The translations under genes were made by a program, and so were the position numbers. DNA of 64,000 nt from Ovoidimarina sp050299695 (lineage in GTDB: Bacteria > Pseudomonadota > Alphaproteobacteria > Rhodobacterales > Rhodobacteraceae). The notes below the pieces were generated by a model. That model was not told the origin of the DNA and did not search any database. It saw only the letters and a program-made list of their open reading frames with translations. The DNA is taken from positions 1-64,000 of the forward strand of contig JBNKWI010000005.1 of assembly GCA_050299695.1 (NCBI GenBank), in the 5' to 3' direction. Positions within the stretch are counted from its first letter, which is position 1. Each line of letters begins with the position of its first letter. This document shows, piece after piece, positions 46,159-54,325 of this stretch.

Positions 46159-47220
46159 TCAGGCGACCCTCCGGCCGTCGGAGCCGAAATAACGGCAATG
46201 GGAGGGGTTCATGTAGAAGGTGTGCTCCGTGCCGACGCGGTAGGGATGGACGCCCGGGGACAGCGAGACCCAGGCGCCGTCGCCCATCCGGAAATGCGCG
46301 CTCGAATCCGAACCCGAGAGCTCGGTCACGATCACCTGCCCGGTGAGCGCCACGTCGGCGTCGGTCTCGCGGACCGGCGTCACCCGGTGCGGGCGCAGCG
46401 CGAGCGTGTAGGGCCCGTCGGGGAGCGCGGCGGCCTCGCCCGAGAGCGCCCAGCGGACGCCCTCGCCGAGCGCCGCCTCGCCGCCCATCTTGGTCACCGT
46501 GGCGGTGTTGATCGGCGGGTCGGAGAACACGCGGGCGGCGTCGAGATTGTCGGGCTGGCGGTAGATCTCGGAGGTCGGGCCGAACTGGGTCACGCGGCCG
46601 CCGGCCATGAGCGCGGTGGCGCCGCCGAGCATCAGCGCTTCCTCGGGCTCGGAGGTGGCGTAGACCACCACGGCGCCGCGGCCGGCGAAGAGGTCGGGGA
46701 GCTGTTCGCGGAGCTCCTCGCGGAGCTTGTAGTCGAGGTTGGCGAGCGGTTCGTCGAGGAACACGGCGCGGCTTTCCTTGGCGATGGCGCGGGCGAGCGC
46801 GGTGCGCTGCTGCTGGCCGCCCGACAACTCGCTCGGCCGGCGGTTCAGCATTGGCCGGAGCTGGAGCAGGTCGGCGGCTTCCTCGACCCTGCCCTGGACC
46901 TCGCTGGCGGCCATGCCGGCGACGCGCAGGGGCGAGGCGATGTTTTCGAAGACGCTCAGATGCGGGTAGTTCACGAAAAACTGGTGCACGAGCGAGATGT
47001 TCCGCTTGCGGGTCGGGATCCGGCTCACGTCCTGGCCGTCCATCACGATCCGGCCCGAGGCGAGGGGGTCGAGCCCGGCCATCAGCTTGATCAGCGAGGT
47101 CTTGCCAGATCCGGTCGCGCCGAGGAGCACGTTGAAGTGCCCGGCCTCGAGGCGCAGCGTCGTCGGCTTGATATGGGTCACCCGACCCACCCGCTTGGTG
47201 GCTTCGTGAAGCTCGATCAT
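46159..47220 (-). CDS. glpS: Glycerol-type ABC transporter ATPase (GlpS-like)
   Basis: The 353-aa ATPase has Walker A GATGSGKTS, canonical signature LSGGQQQRTALARAIAK, Walker B AVFLDEPLANLD, and instead of the usual switch-His sequence has VVVYATSEPEEAL. The C-terminal TOBE-like region ends HTFYMNPSHCRYFG. Together with the GlpT-like neighbour it makes the asymmetric ATPase pair of Rhizobium-type glycerol importers. I chose ATG 47220 (MIELHEATKRVG); GACAGGA lies upstream. It is the second gene after the binding protein. Confidence 0.83.
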   Translation of the reverse strand: MIELHEATKRVGRVTHIKPTTLRLEAGHFNVLLGATGSGKTSLIKLMAGLDPLASGRIVMDGQDVSRIPTRKRNISLVHQFFVNYPHLSVFENIASPLRVAGMAASEVQGRVEEAADLLQLRPMLNRRPSELSGGQQQRTALARAIAKESRAVFLDEPLANLDYKLREELREQLPDLFAGRGAVVVYATSEPEEALMLGGATALMAGGRVTQFGPTSEIYRQPDNLDAARVFSDPPINTATVTKMGGEAALGEGVRWALSGEAAALPDGPYTLALRPHRVTPVRETDADVALTGQVIVTELSGSDSSAHFRMGDGAWVSLSPGVHPYRVGTEHTFYMNPSHCRYFGSDGRRVA

Positions 47221-47279
47221 TCCTGTCTCTTCAGGCTTGCGTTTGGCCCTGCCGGGGGTGGTTCGTCCCGGCATCCGGA

Positions 47280-47301
47280 GGCCGCCGCCGGAGCGGCGGC
47301 C
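47280..47301 (-). terminator. Intercistronic hairpin after the binding-protein gene
   Basis: GGCCGCCGC (47280-47288) pairs with GCGGCGGCC (47293-47301) around CGGA, just after the binding-protein stop and before glpS. Such hairpins commonly stabilise binding-protein mRNA and lower expression of the downstream ATPase genes. Confidence 0.65.
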
Positions 47302-47319
47302 CCTTTCTCTGCTCGCGGG

Positions 47320-49059
47320 TTACTGGGCCTGCCAGCGCGCGACGAGATCGTCGTAGTTGACCGTCTGGCCCTGCGGCTTCTCGTTCGCGAGTTTCGGCTT
47401 GGGCGAGCCGGGCTGGCTGAGCCAGTATTCCGGATCCCGCTCCTCGTTGAGCCGCGGTCCGCAGCCGCCATAGACGCCGGCGGCCTCGTCGGCCTGCTGC
47501 ATCCGGGCCATGGTGATGTCCATCTCGGAGGCGAGACGGTCCATGGCTTCCTGCGGCGTGAAGGCGCCCGAGTTAACGTCGCCGATCTGCTGCCACCAGA
47601 TCTGCGCGAGCTTCGGATAGTCAGGCACGTTGATGCCGGTGGGCGACCAGGCCACCCGGTCCGGCGAGCGGTAGAATTCCACCAGGCCGCCGAGCTTCGG
47701 CGCGCGTTCGGTGAAGCTCTCGTCGCGCACCGTGCTGTCGCGGATGAAGGTGAGACCGACATGCGATTTCTTCACGTCGACCGTCTTGGAGACGACGAAC
47801 TGGGCATAGAGCCAGGCCGCCTGCGCCCGATCCGACGGGGTCGACTTGAGGAAGGTCCATGAGCCCACGTCCTGGTAGCCGACCTTCTGGCCTTCTTCCC
47901 AGTAGGGGCCATGCGGCGAAGGCGCCATCCGCCACAGCGGGTTGCCATCGTCGTCCACGGTGTTGTTGCCTTCGGACTTCGGCTTCACCATGTCGGCGGT
48001 GAAGGCGGTGTACCAGAAGATCTGCTGGGCCACGTTGCCCTGGCTGAGCGCCGGCAGCGACTGGTAGAAGTCGTAGGAGGCCGCACCCGGGGGCGCGTAT
48101 TTCCGCAGCCATTCGTCCCATTTGCGGATCGCGTAGACCGCCGCGGGGCCGTTCGCCGCCCCGCCGCGCGAGACGCTGGCGCCGACCGGGTTGCAGGTGC
48201 CCGCTTCCATGCGGATGCCCCATTCGTCGACCGGGATGCCGTTCGGCTCGCCCTTGTCGCCTTCGCCGGCCATCGAGAGCCAGGCATCGGTCATCCGCCA
48301 GCCCAGGTCGGGCGCGCGCTTGCCGTAGTCCATGTGGCCGTAGATGCGGGTCCCGTCGATTTCCTTCACGTCGTCGGTGAAGAACTCGGCGATGTCCTCA
48401 TAGGCCGACCAGTTGACCGGCACGCCGAGGTCGTAGCCGTATTTGGCCTTGAAGGCGGCCTTGTTGCCTTCGTCGTCGAACCAGTCCTTGCGGAACCAGT
48501 AGAGGTTCGCGAACTGCTGGTCGGGGAGCTGGTAGAGCTTCCCGTCGGGCCCGGTGGTGAAACTCGTGCCCATGAAGTCCTCGAGGTCGAGCCCCGGGTT
48601 GGTCGTCGCCGCCCACTCGCCCGACATCATGTCGGACAGGGGGTAGGCGAGCTGCAGCCGCGAATGGGTGCCGATCAGGTCGGAGTCGTTGACATAGCCG
48701 TCATAGAGGTTGCGGCCGGTCTGCATCTGGGTCTGCACGGCCTGCACCACCTCGCCCTCGCCGAGGATCTGGTGGTTCACCTTGATGCCGGTGATTTCCT
48801 CGAAGGCCTTGGTCAGCACCTCCGATTCGTAGCTGTGGGTCGGGATGCCCTCGGAGAGGACGTTGATCTCCATGCCGGCATAGGGCTGGGCCGCGTCGAT
48901 GAACCATTTCATCTCGGCGAGCTGTTCGTCCTTCGAAAGCGTCGACGGCTGGAATTCCTGGTCGATCCAGCGCTGGGCTGCGGCTTCGTCGGCCCAAGCG
49001 CTACCGTACCCCGCCACGACGGCCCCGGCCGCCACGGCGGAAAGCAGATACTTGCGCAT
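47320..49059 (-). CDS. glpV: Glycerol-type ABC transporter substrate-binding protein (GlpV-like)
   Basis: The 579-aa exported protein has a Sec signal (KYLLSAVAAGAVVAGYGSAWADE) and is larger than usual for a family 1 sugar-binding protein, as is GlpV. Its C-terminal part (WQQIGDVNSGAFTPQEAMDRLASEMD, YGGCGPRLNEERDPEYWL, LANEKPQGQTVNYDDLVARW) is what I recognise from the glycerol/polyol binding-protein group. AGGAGA precedes ATG 49059. It leads the operon with the two ATPases, and a GntR regulator diverges from it. Confidence 0.85.
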   Translation of the reverse strand: MRKYLLSAVAAGAVVAGYGSAWADEAAAQRWIDQEFQPSTLSKDEQLAEMKWFIDAAQPYAGMEINVLSEGIPTHSYESEVLTKAFEEITGIKVNHQILGEGEVVQAVQTQMQTGRNLYDGYVNDSDLIGTHSRLQLAYPLSDMMSGEWAATTNPGLDLEDFMGTSFTTGPDGKLYQLPDQQFANLYWFRKDWFDDEGNKAAFKAKYGYDLGVPVNWSAYEDIAEFFTDDVKEIDGTRIYGHMDYGKRAPDLGWRMTDAWLSMAGEGDKGEPNGIPVDEWGIRMEAGTCNPVGASVSRGGAANGPAAVYAIRKWDEWLRKYAPPGAASYDFYQSLPALSQGNVAQQIFWYTAFTADMVKPKSEGNNTVDDDGNPLWRMAPSPHGPYWEEGQKVGYQDVGSWTFLKSTPSDRAQAAWLYAQFVVSKTVDVKKSHVGLTFIRDSTVRDESFTERAPKLGGLVEFYRSPDRVAWSPTGINVPDYPKLAQIWWQQIGDVNSGAFTPQEAMDRLASEMDITMARMQQADEAAGVYGGCGPRLNEERDPEYWLSQPGSPKPKLANEKPQGQTVNYDDLVARWQAQ

Positions 49060-49139
49060 CTGTCTCCTCCCTAAATCTTTTCCTTGACCGGCCTTTGCCG
49101 GGTTCCGACAGCATCCGCGAAGCGCTGGCGCGTTGTCAA

Positions 49140-49153
49140 ACTAAAAAATTAGT
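49140..49153. promoter_or_regulatory. Candidate operator in the glpV/GntR divergent region
   Basis: ACTAA-AAAA-TTAGT is a 14-bp palindrome in the AT-rich 241-bp gap between the divergent binding-protein and GntR genes. GntR/FCD regulators bind short palindromes of this size, so it may be the operator. An 8-bp inverted pair (agcatccg/cggatgct) flanks it. Confidence 0.4.
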
Positions 49154-49300
49154 AAGAGAAAATCCGGAGTCGGATGCTGCGATGCGGCGAAAAAGTTATC
49201 CTCTGCTTTTCAAATGTTTGATAGGGTTTTGCCGGGGTGGGCTGGCATGGCTTCACGCCGAGGATTGCGGTTTCTCCGCGCTTCGGTCTAACATCTTTTA

Positions 49301-50041
49301 GTGTTGTCGCAATCCATCCCCACACGCGCTGCGCGCGAAGCTTCGGTGCCGCTCAAGCCGCTCGAGCACTATTCCGGGACGTTGTCGGCGCGGGTTTACC
49401 AGAGCCTGCGCGATGCGATTCTCTCGCTCGACCTGAGGCCCGGGGAGGCGCTGCGCAAGACCGAGATCTGTTCGCAGCTCCAGGTGTCGCGCAGCCCGGT
49501 CTCCGAGGCGGTCACCCGGCTGGCGGCAGAGGGGCTGGTGGACGTGGTCCCGCAATCGGGCACCTATGTCTCGCGCTTCTCGCTCGAGGACGTCCAGGCG
49601 GGGGCGTTCCTGCGCGAGGCGGTCGAGCTGGCCGCCGCCGAGGTGGTGGCGCAGACGATCACAGAGGAGCAGGTGCTCATGCTCCGGCGCAATCTCCGGG
49701 TGCAGGCGGCCGCGGTGGCCGATGGCGACGTCGCCGCGTTCTACGGGCTCGACAACGAGCTGCACCGGCTGATCCTGTCCTTCACGGGCTTCCGGCGCCT
49801 CAGCCAGCTAACCGAGACCGGCTGGCCGCAGGTCAACCGCGCCCGGCTGATGATCCTGCCCAACACCCTGCGGGTCACCGACACGCTCGAGGAGCATCGG
49901 CGCATCGTCGACGCGCTGGCCGCCCATGATGCCGAGACCGCGCGGGCGGAGGTCCAGTTCCATCTGGGCCGGCTGTTTCCCTATCTCGAGGAGCTCGAGG
50001 CGCGGGAGCCCGACCTGTTCCAGCCGACCCAGGCCAGGTAG
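49301..50041 (+). CDS. GntR family regulator (FCD domain)
   Basis: The 246-aa protein has an N-terminal winged helix (about residues 24-92: VYQSLRDAILSLDLRPGEALRKTEICSQLQVSRSPVSEAVTRLAAEGLVDVVPQSGTYV pattern) and an all-helical FCD effector domain with metal-ligand-like Asp and His residues (LDNELHRLI, LEEHRRIVDAL, EVQFHLGRL). It probably represses the divergent glycerol-type transporter operon until its ligand binds. The GTG at 49301 is the longest start; a GTG before PLKPLEHYSG is also possible. Confidence 0.87.
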   Translation: MLSQSIPTRAAREASVPLKPLEHYSGTLSARVYQSLRDAILSLDLRPGEALRKTEICSQLQVSRSPVSEAVTRLAAEGLVDVVPQSGTYVSRFSLEDVQAGAFLREAVELAAAEVVAQTITEEQVLMLRRNLRVQAAAVADGDVAAFYGLDNELHRLILSFTGFRRLSQLTETGWPQVNRARLMILPNTLRVTDTLEEHRRIVDALAAHDAETARAEVQFHLGRLFPYLEELEAREPDLFQPTQAR

Positions 50042-50577
50042 CCGCGCCCCGACGGCGAAACGGGCCGAAACGGGCGACGGAGGTTCCGTCGCCCGCTCGA
50101 GTGGTGGCAATCGAGCCTAGAGAAAGGCCGAAGGAGCCGCGAGAATGCGCGCCTCCCGTTTCGCTGTCGTTCCGGAATATGTGCCGGGGGACGGCGATCG
50201 GGACGTCGGTCGCCCGCGCCGGACCGAACCGGTGCAGGGGCCGCGCCGTCCGCGAATGTCTCCGAAGTGGGGCGACGCTGGGGATCGGAAGGGAAGCTGT
50301 CCCCCGGGCCAGGAGCCGGATCGGCGCCCTCCCGGTCTCTTGCCCATCCCGTCCGCTACGTCGTGCAAGTCCCGCTGTCCCACTAGGAAACCTTCGCCGT
50401 AGCCGCCTCCCGCGTGTACTCCTGGGTGGCGGTTCCGCTCCGGGGAGAGTTTCAATCAATGGTTCACGTGTCAAGTATCTAACATGCTAGTCAGGTCAGA
50501 CCGATGCGGTCTTGCCCATTCCCGTCCGCCGTGGCTTCATTTTCCGCGACTTGTCTTGCGGCGCACGGGGAGGGGCC
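50042..50577. other. 536-bp region without a recognisable gene
   Basis: Short frames exist on both strands but none has family features or a convincing ribosome site. Around 50440-50500 the GC content drops; on the minus strand a TTGACA (complement near 50469-50474) faces the interior of the region, so an untranslated minus-strand transcript is possible. A near-duplicate phrase, ggtctcttgcccatcccgtccg (about 50333) and ggtcttgcccattcccgtccg (about 50508), occurs twice. I could not match riboswitch or RNase P signatures. Confidence 0.4.
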
Positions 50578-51030
50578 ATGCTCAAGGGAATCGATCCGCG
50601 GCTCGGGGCCGACCTGCTCCACGCGCTTGCCGCGATGGGGCATGGCGACGTGCTGGCGCTCGTGGACAGCAATTTTCCCGCCGATGCGGTGGCGCGCGAC
50701 ACGGTGCGCGGCCGGGCGCTGCGGATGGACAACCTCACCGCCGCGCAGGCGCTCGAGGCGATTCTCTCGCTCCTGCCGCTCGACACCTTCGTGCCGGATT
50801 TCGCGGTGCGGATGGAGGTGGTCGACCGGCCGGACGAGTGGCCGGAGGTGCAGCATGAGATGCAGGCGGCCATCGACGCGGCGGAAGGCCGCCCGCGGCC
50901 GATGCTGGGGGTCGACCGCTTCGCCTTCTACGACCGCGCGCGGACGGCCTATGCGGTGGTCCATACCGGCGAGCGGCGTTTCTACGGCAACGTCCTCCTC
51001 CGGAAGGGCGTGATTCCGCCCGAGGGCTGA
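50578..51030 (+). CDS. fucU: RbsD/FucU family mutarotase
   Basis: The 150-aa protein matches the RbsD/FucU fold: MLKGIDPRLGADLLHALAAMGHGDVLALVDSNFPA with the catalytic His in GHGD, VRMEVVDRPDEWPEVQHEM, and a C-terminal FYDRARTAYAVVHTGERRFYGNVLLRKGV. It interconverts anomers of fucose or ribose-type sugars. The ATG at 50578 follows GGGGAGGGG; the longer frame lacks such a site. No sugar transporter is adjacent. Confidence 0.9.
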   Translation: MLKGIDPRLGADLLHALAAMGHGDVLALVDSNFPADAVARDTVRGRALRMDNLTAAQALEAILSLLPLDTFVPDFAVRMEVVDRPDEWPEVQHEMQAAIDAAEGRPRPMLGVDRFAFYDRARTAYAVVHTGERRFYGNVLLRKGVIPPEG

Positions 51031-51440
51031 GCGCCGGGCGCCCGCGGGCGGTTTCGGGGGCCGGGATTGCCCCTGCGTCAGGTTGTAGCACTCCGGGCCT
51101 TGCCGGGGCGGGGCGCCCGCCTTCGCTGCCGTTTTGCCGGCTGGCGGCCACAAGGCTAAGTTGTTGCGGGACGTGGGAATTCTTTCGGAGAGTGAATAAC
51201 TTTACAAAACTGCGCATATCCGAGATAAGATTTTACAAGAAAACTCAATGATACTAAAGCTCTAGTTTTTTGTTTTCAAACTCACGGAAGCGTGTATGCG
51301 TCCTGTTTACAGGAGGCGCATGGCCGGTACCGGGGAGGCGATTTTCCCCGGCCGGGTGCGAGGGTGGACCTGGTTTTTTGCGTGTTCGGGCCGGAAATCG
51401 TGGCCTGCGTTCTCCTGAACAATGACAGGGGAGATGACCC
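51031..51440. other. 410-bp intergenic region with AT-rich core upstream of adk
   Basis: The segment 51160-51290 is markedly AT-rich (aataactttacaaaactgcg, aagattttacaagaaaactc) in contrast to the rest of the window. It probably holds the promoter region of the adk-actP operon and could include regulator sites. No gene or named motif is visible. Confidence 0.45.
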
Positions 51441-52133
51441 ATGGACGGTGCAATGACGACGACCCGGATCGGACCGGTGCTGGTTCTTCTTGGCCCGCCG
51501 GGCGCGGGCAAGGGAACCCAGGCGCGGATGCTCGAGGACCGGTTCGGCCTCGTTCAACTCTCCACCGGCGATCTGTTGCGCGCCGCGGTGGCGGCGGGCA
51601 GCCCTGCGGGGTGTGCGGCGAAGGCGGTGATGGAGGCGGGCGGGCTCGTCTCCGACGAGATCGTGCTTCGCATCCTGCGCGACCGGCTCTCCGAGGGCGG
51701 GCTCGAGCGCGGCGTCATCTTCGACGGCTACCCACGCACCAAGCCGCAGGCCGCCGCGCTCGACGCGCTGCTGGCCGAGTTCGACCGCAAGGTCGACGCC
51801 GCGGTGGAGCTCGAGGTCGAGGATGCCGAGATGGTCGTCCGGATCTCCGGGCGCTTCGCCTGCCGGGCCTGCGGCGAGGGCTATCACGACCGGTTCAAGC
51901 CGACCCAGTTCGACGGCGCCTGCGACAGATGCGGCAGCACCGAGATGGTGCGCCGCGCCGACGACAACGCCGAGACGGTGGCGAAACGGCTCGCCACGTT
52001 CCACGCCGAGACCGCGCCCATCGCGGCGCATTACGCGGGCTCGGGCGTGCTGACCCGCGTCCATGCCATGGCCGAGATCGGGGAGGTCTCGGCCGAGCTC
52101 GGCTGCATCGTCGCCTCGGTGACCGAGAAATGA
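51441..52133 (+). CDS. adk: Adenylate kinase (zinc-type LID)
   Basis: The 230-aa enzyme equilibrates AMP + ATP with 2 ADP. It has P-loop GPPGAGKGTQA, the AMP-binding STGDLLRAAV and FDGYPRTKPQA, and a LID domain with a four-Cys zinc motif (FACRACGEGY ... GACDRCGS). AGGGGAG precedes ATG 51441. It lies just upstream of DUF4212 and the acetate symporter, not in the ribosomal-protein operon where alphaproteobacterial adk usually sits, so it may be a second copy that recycles AMP from acetyl-CoA synthetase (inference). Confidence 0.95.
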   Translation: MDGAMTTTRIGPVLVLLGPPGAGKGTQARMLEDRFGLVQLSTGDLLRAAVAAGSPAGCAAKAVMEAGGLVSDEIVLRILRDRLSEGGLERGVIFDGYPRTKPQAAALDALLAEFDRKVDAAVELEVEDAEMVVRISGRFACRACGEGYHDRFKPTQFDGACDRCGSTEMVRRADDNAETVAKRLATFHAETAPIAAHYAGSGVLTRVHAMAEIGEVSAELGCIVASVTEK

Positions 52134-52203
52134 GCAAGCGGCCGGGCGCCGCGATCCGGACGCCCGGCCAACGTCCCCGCAGGGGCCTTCAGAGGAGGAG
52201 AAC

Positions 52204-52491
52204 ATGACGGATCATTCCACCAGTGCCGCGACGGACGCCGCGGCCACCGACACGGGCTATTGGGCGGCGAATATACGCATCATCACCGTTTGCCTGATCA
52301 TCTGGGCGATCGCCTCCTTCGGGTTCGGCATCCTTCTGCGCCCGCTTCTGTCCGGGATCGCCGTCGGCGGCACCGATCTCGGATTCTGGTTCGCCCAGCA
52401 GGGGTCGATCCTCGTCTTCCTGGCGCTGATCTTCTTCTACGCCTGGCGGATGAACCGGCTCGACCGGGAACATGGCGTGGACGAGGAGTGA
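52204..52491 (+). CDS. DUF4212 protein, small subunit of the solute:sodium symporter
   Basis: The 95-aa protein has two TM helices (about residues 22-44 and 57-80), the start YWAANIRIITVCLIIWAIASFGFGILLRP and the end AWRMNRLDREHGVDEE, as in DUF4212. It always precedes an ActP-like symporter in such loci and is regarded as its small subunit. AGGAGGAGAAC precedes the ATG. It is six bases from the actP start. Confidence 0.93.
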   Translation: MTDHSTSAATDAAATDTGYWAANIRIITVCLIIWAIASFGFGILLRPLLSGIAVGGTDLGFWFAQQGSILVFLALIFFYAWRMNRLDREHGVDEE

Positions 52492-52497
52492 GGACCC

Positions 52498-54279
52498 ATG
52501 GATCAGTTTACCCTTAACCTGCTGGTCGTGGGCGCCACCTTCGCGCTCTATATCGGCATCGCGATCTGGGCCCGTGCGGGCTCCACGAGCGAATTCTACG
52601 CGGCCGGCCGCGGCGTCCACCCGGTCTTGAACGGGATGGCGACCGGCGCCGACTGGATGTCGGCGGCCTCGTTCATCTCGATGGCGGGGCTCCTGGCCTT
52701 CGGCGGCTATGCCACCTCGTCCTACCTGATGGGCTGGACCGGCGGCTATGTGCTCCTCGCGCTGCTGCTCGCGCCGTATCTGCGGAAATTCGGCAAGTTC
52801 ACGGTGCCCGAGTTCATCGGCGACCGGTTCTATTCGCCGACCGCCCGCATGGTGGCGGTGCTCTGCCTGATCGTCGCCTCGATCACCTATGTCATCGGCC
52901 AAATGACCGGGGTCGGCGTGGCGTTCTCGCGCTTCCTCGAGGTGAACGTGACCACCGGTCTCCTGATCGGCGCGGCCATCGTGTTCTTCTACGCGGTGCT
53001 GGGCGGCATGAAGGGCGTGACCTATACGCAGGTCGCGCAGTATTGCGTGCTGATCACCGCCTACACGATCCCGGCGATCTTCATCTCGCTGCAACTCACC
53101 GGTGCGGCGCTGCCGCCGATCGGGCTTTTCAGCGATGTCTCGGGCACGGCGACGCCGCTTCTCGAGAAGCTGAACCAGACCGTGCAGGACCTGGGCTTCG
53201 CCGCCTACACCACGCAGGACGGTTCGCCCTCGTCGGTCATCAACATGGTGCTTTTCACCCTGTCGCTGATGATCGGCACCGCGGGCCTGCCGCACGTCAT
53301 CATCCGGTTCTTCACGGTGCCGAAGGTCTCCGACGCGCGCTGGTCGGCCGGCTGGGCGCTGGTCTTCATCGCGCTTCTGTACCTCACGGCTCCGGCGGTG
53401 GGCGCGATGGCGCGGCTCAACATCATGAGCACGATGTGGCCCAACGGCGTGCAGGGCGAGGCGGTGTCGGCCGAGGAGCTTCCGGACTGGATGCACAACT
53501 GGCAGCAGACCGGGCTTCTGGGCTGGGAAGACAAGAACGGCGACGGCCGCATCCAGTACTACAACGACGAGAACGCCGACATGCAGGCGCTCGCGGCGGA
53601 GAAGGGCTGGCAGGGCAACGAGCTGACCAACTTCAACCGGGATATCCTGGTGCTGGCCAATCCCGAGATCGCGCGGCTTCCGGGCTGGGTGATCGCGCTG
53701 GTGGCGGCGGGCGGCCTGGCGGCGGCTCTGTCGACGGCGGCGGGGCTTCTGCTCGCGATCTCGTCAGCGATCAGTCATGACCTGATCAAGGGCCAGCTCA
53801 ACCCGAACATCTCCGAGAAAGGCGAGCTTCTGGCGGCCCGGATCGCGATGGCGGTGGCGATCGGCGTGGCGACCTGGCTCGGGATCAACCCGCCGGGCTT
53901 CGCGGCGCAGACGGTGGCCCTGGCCTTCGGCCTCGCGGCGGCCTCGATCTTCCCTGTGCTGATGATGGGCATCTTCTCGACGCGCATCAACAACAAGGGC
54001 GCGGTCGCGGGGATGCTGACGGGTCTGATCTTCACGGTGGTCTACATCTTCCTGCACAAGGGCTGGTTCTTCATCCCCGGCACCAACATGTTCGAGGACA
54101 CGATCTCCGGCTCGCTGTTCGGCATCCAGTCGACCGCGATCGGCTCGATCGGCGCGCTCCTGAACTTCGCGGTGGCCTATGTGGTGTCGAACGCCACCGA
54201 GGACACGCCGGCCGAGATCAAGGCGCTGGTCGAGAGCGTGCGGATCCCGCGCGGCGCCGGCGCGGCCACCGACCATTGA
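52498..54279 (+). CDS. actP: Cation/acetate symporter (SSS family)
   Basis: The 593-aa transporter has the ActP-like SSS pattern: STSEFYAAGRGVHPVLNGMATGADWMSAASFISMAGLLAFGGY, FTVPEFIGDRFYS, GMKGVTYTQVAQYCVL and the C-terminal SSAISHDLIKGQLNPNISEKGELLAARIAM. The extended loop around residues 305-395 (NGDGRIQYYNDENADM) is typical of the VC_2705 subgroup that pairs with DUF4212. It takes up acetate or related short monocarboxylates with Na+. It is co-transcribed with DUF4212 and probably with the DUF294 protein downstream. Confidence 0.92.
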   Translation: MDQFTLNLLVVGATFALYIGIAIWARAGSTSEFYAAGRGVHPVLNGMATGADWMSAASFISMAGLLAFGGYATSSYLMGWTGGYVLLALLLAPYLRKFGKFTVPEFIGDRFYSPTARMVAVLCLIVASITYVIGQMTGVGVAFSRFLEVNVTTGLLIGAAIVFFYAVLGGMKGVTYTQVAQYCVLITAYTIPAIFISLQLTGAALPPIGLFSDVSGTATPLLEKLNQTVQDLGFAAYTTQDGSPSSVINMVLFTLSLMIGTAGLPHVIIRFFTVPKVSDARWSAGWALVFIALLYLTAPAVGAMARLNIMSTMWPNGVQGEAVSAEELPDWMHNWQQTGLLGWEDKNGDGRIQYYNDENADMQALAAEKGWQGNELTNFNRDILVLANPEIARLPGWVIALVAAGGLAAALSTAAGLLLAISSAISHDLIKGQLNPNISEKGELLAARIAMAVAIGVATWLGINPPGFAAQTVALAFGLAAASIFPVLMMGIFSTRINNKGAVAGMLTGLIFTVVYIFLHKGWFFIPGTNMFEDTISGSLFGIQSTAIGSIGALLNFAVAYVVSNATEDTPAEIKALVESVRIPRGAGAATDH

Positions 54280-54325
54280 GACAGCGGGCGGGCCGTCTCC
54301 GGGCGGCCCGCCCCCGTACAACGAC

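Noticed and set aside
50042..50577. Cobalamin riboswitch or RNase P RNA
   Set aside because: I looked on both strands for their core conserved boxes and could not find a convincing set.
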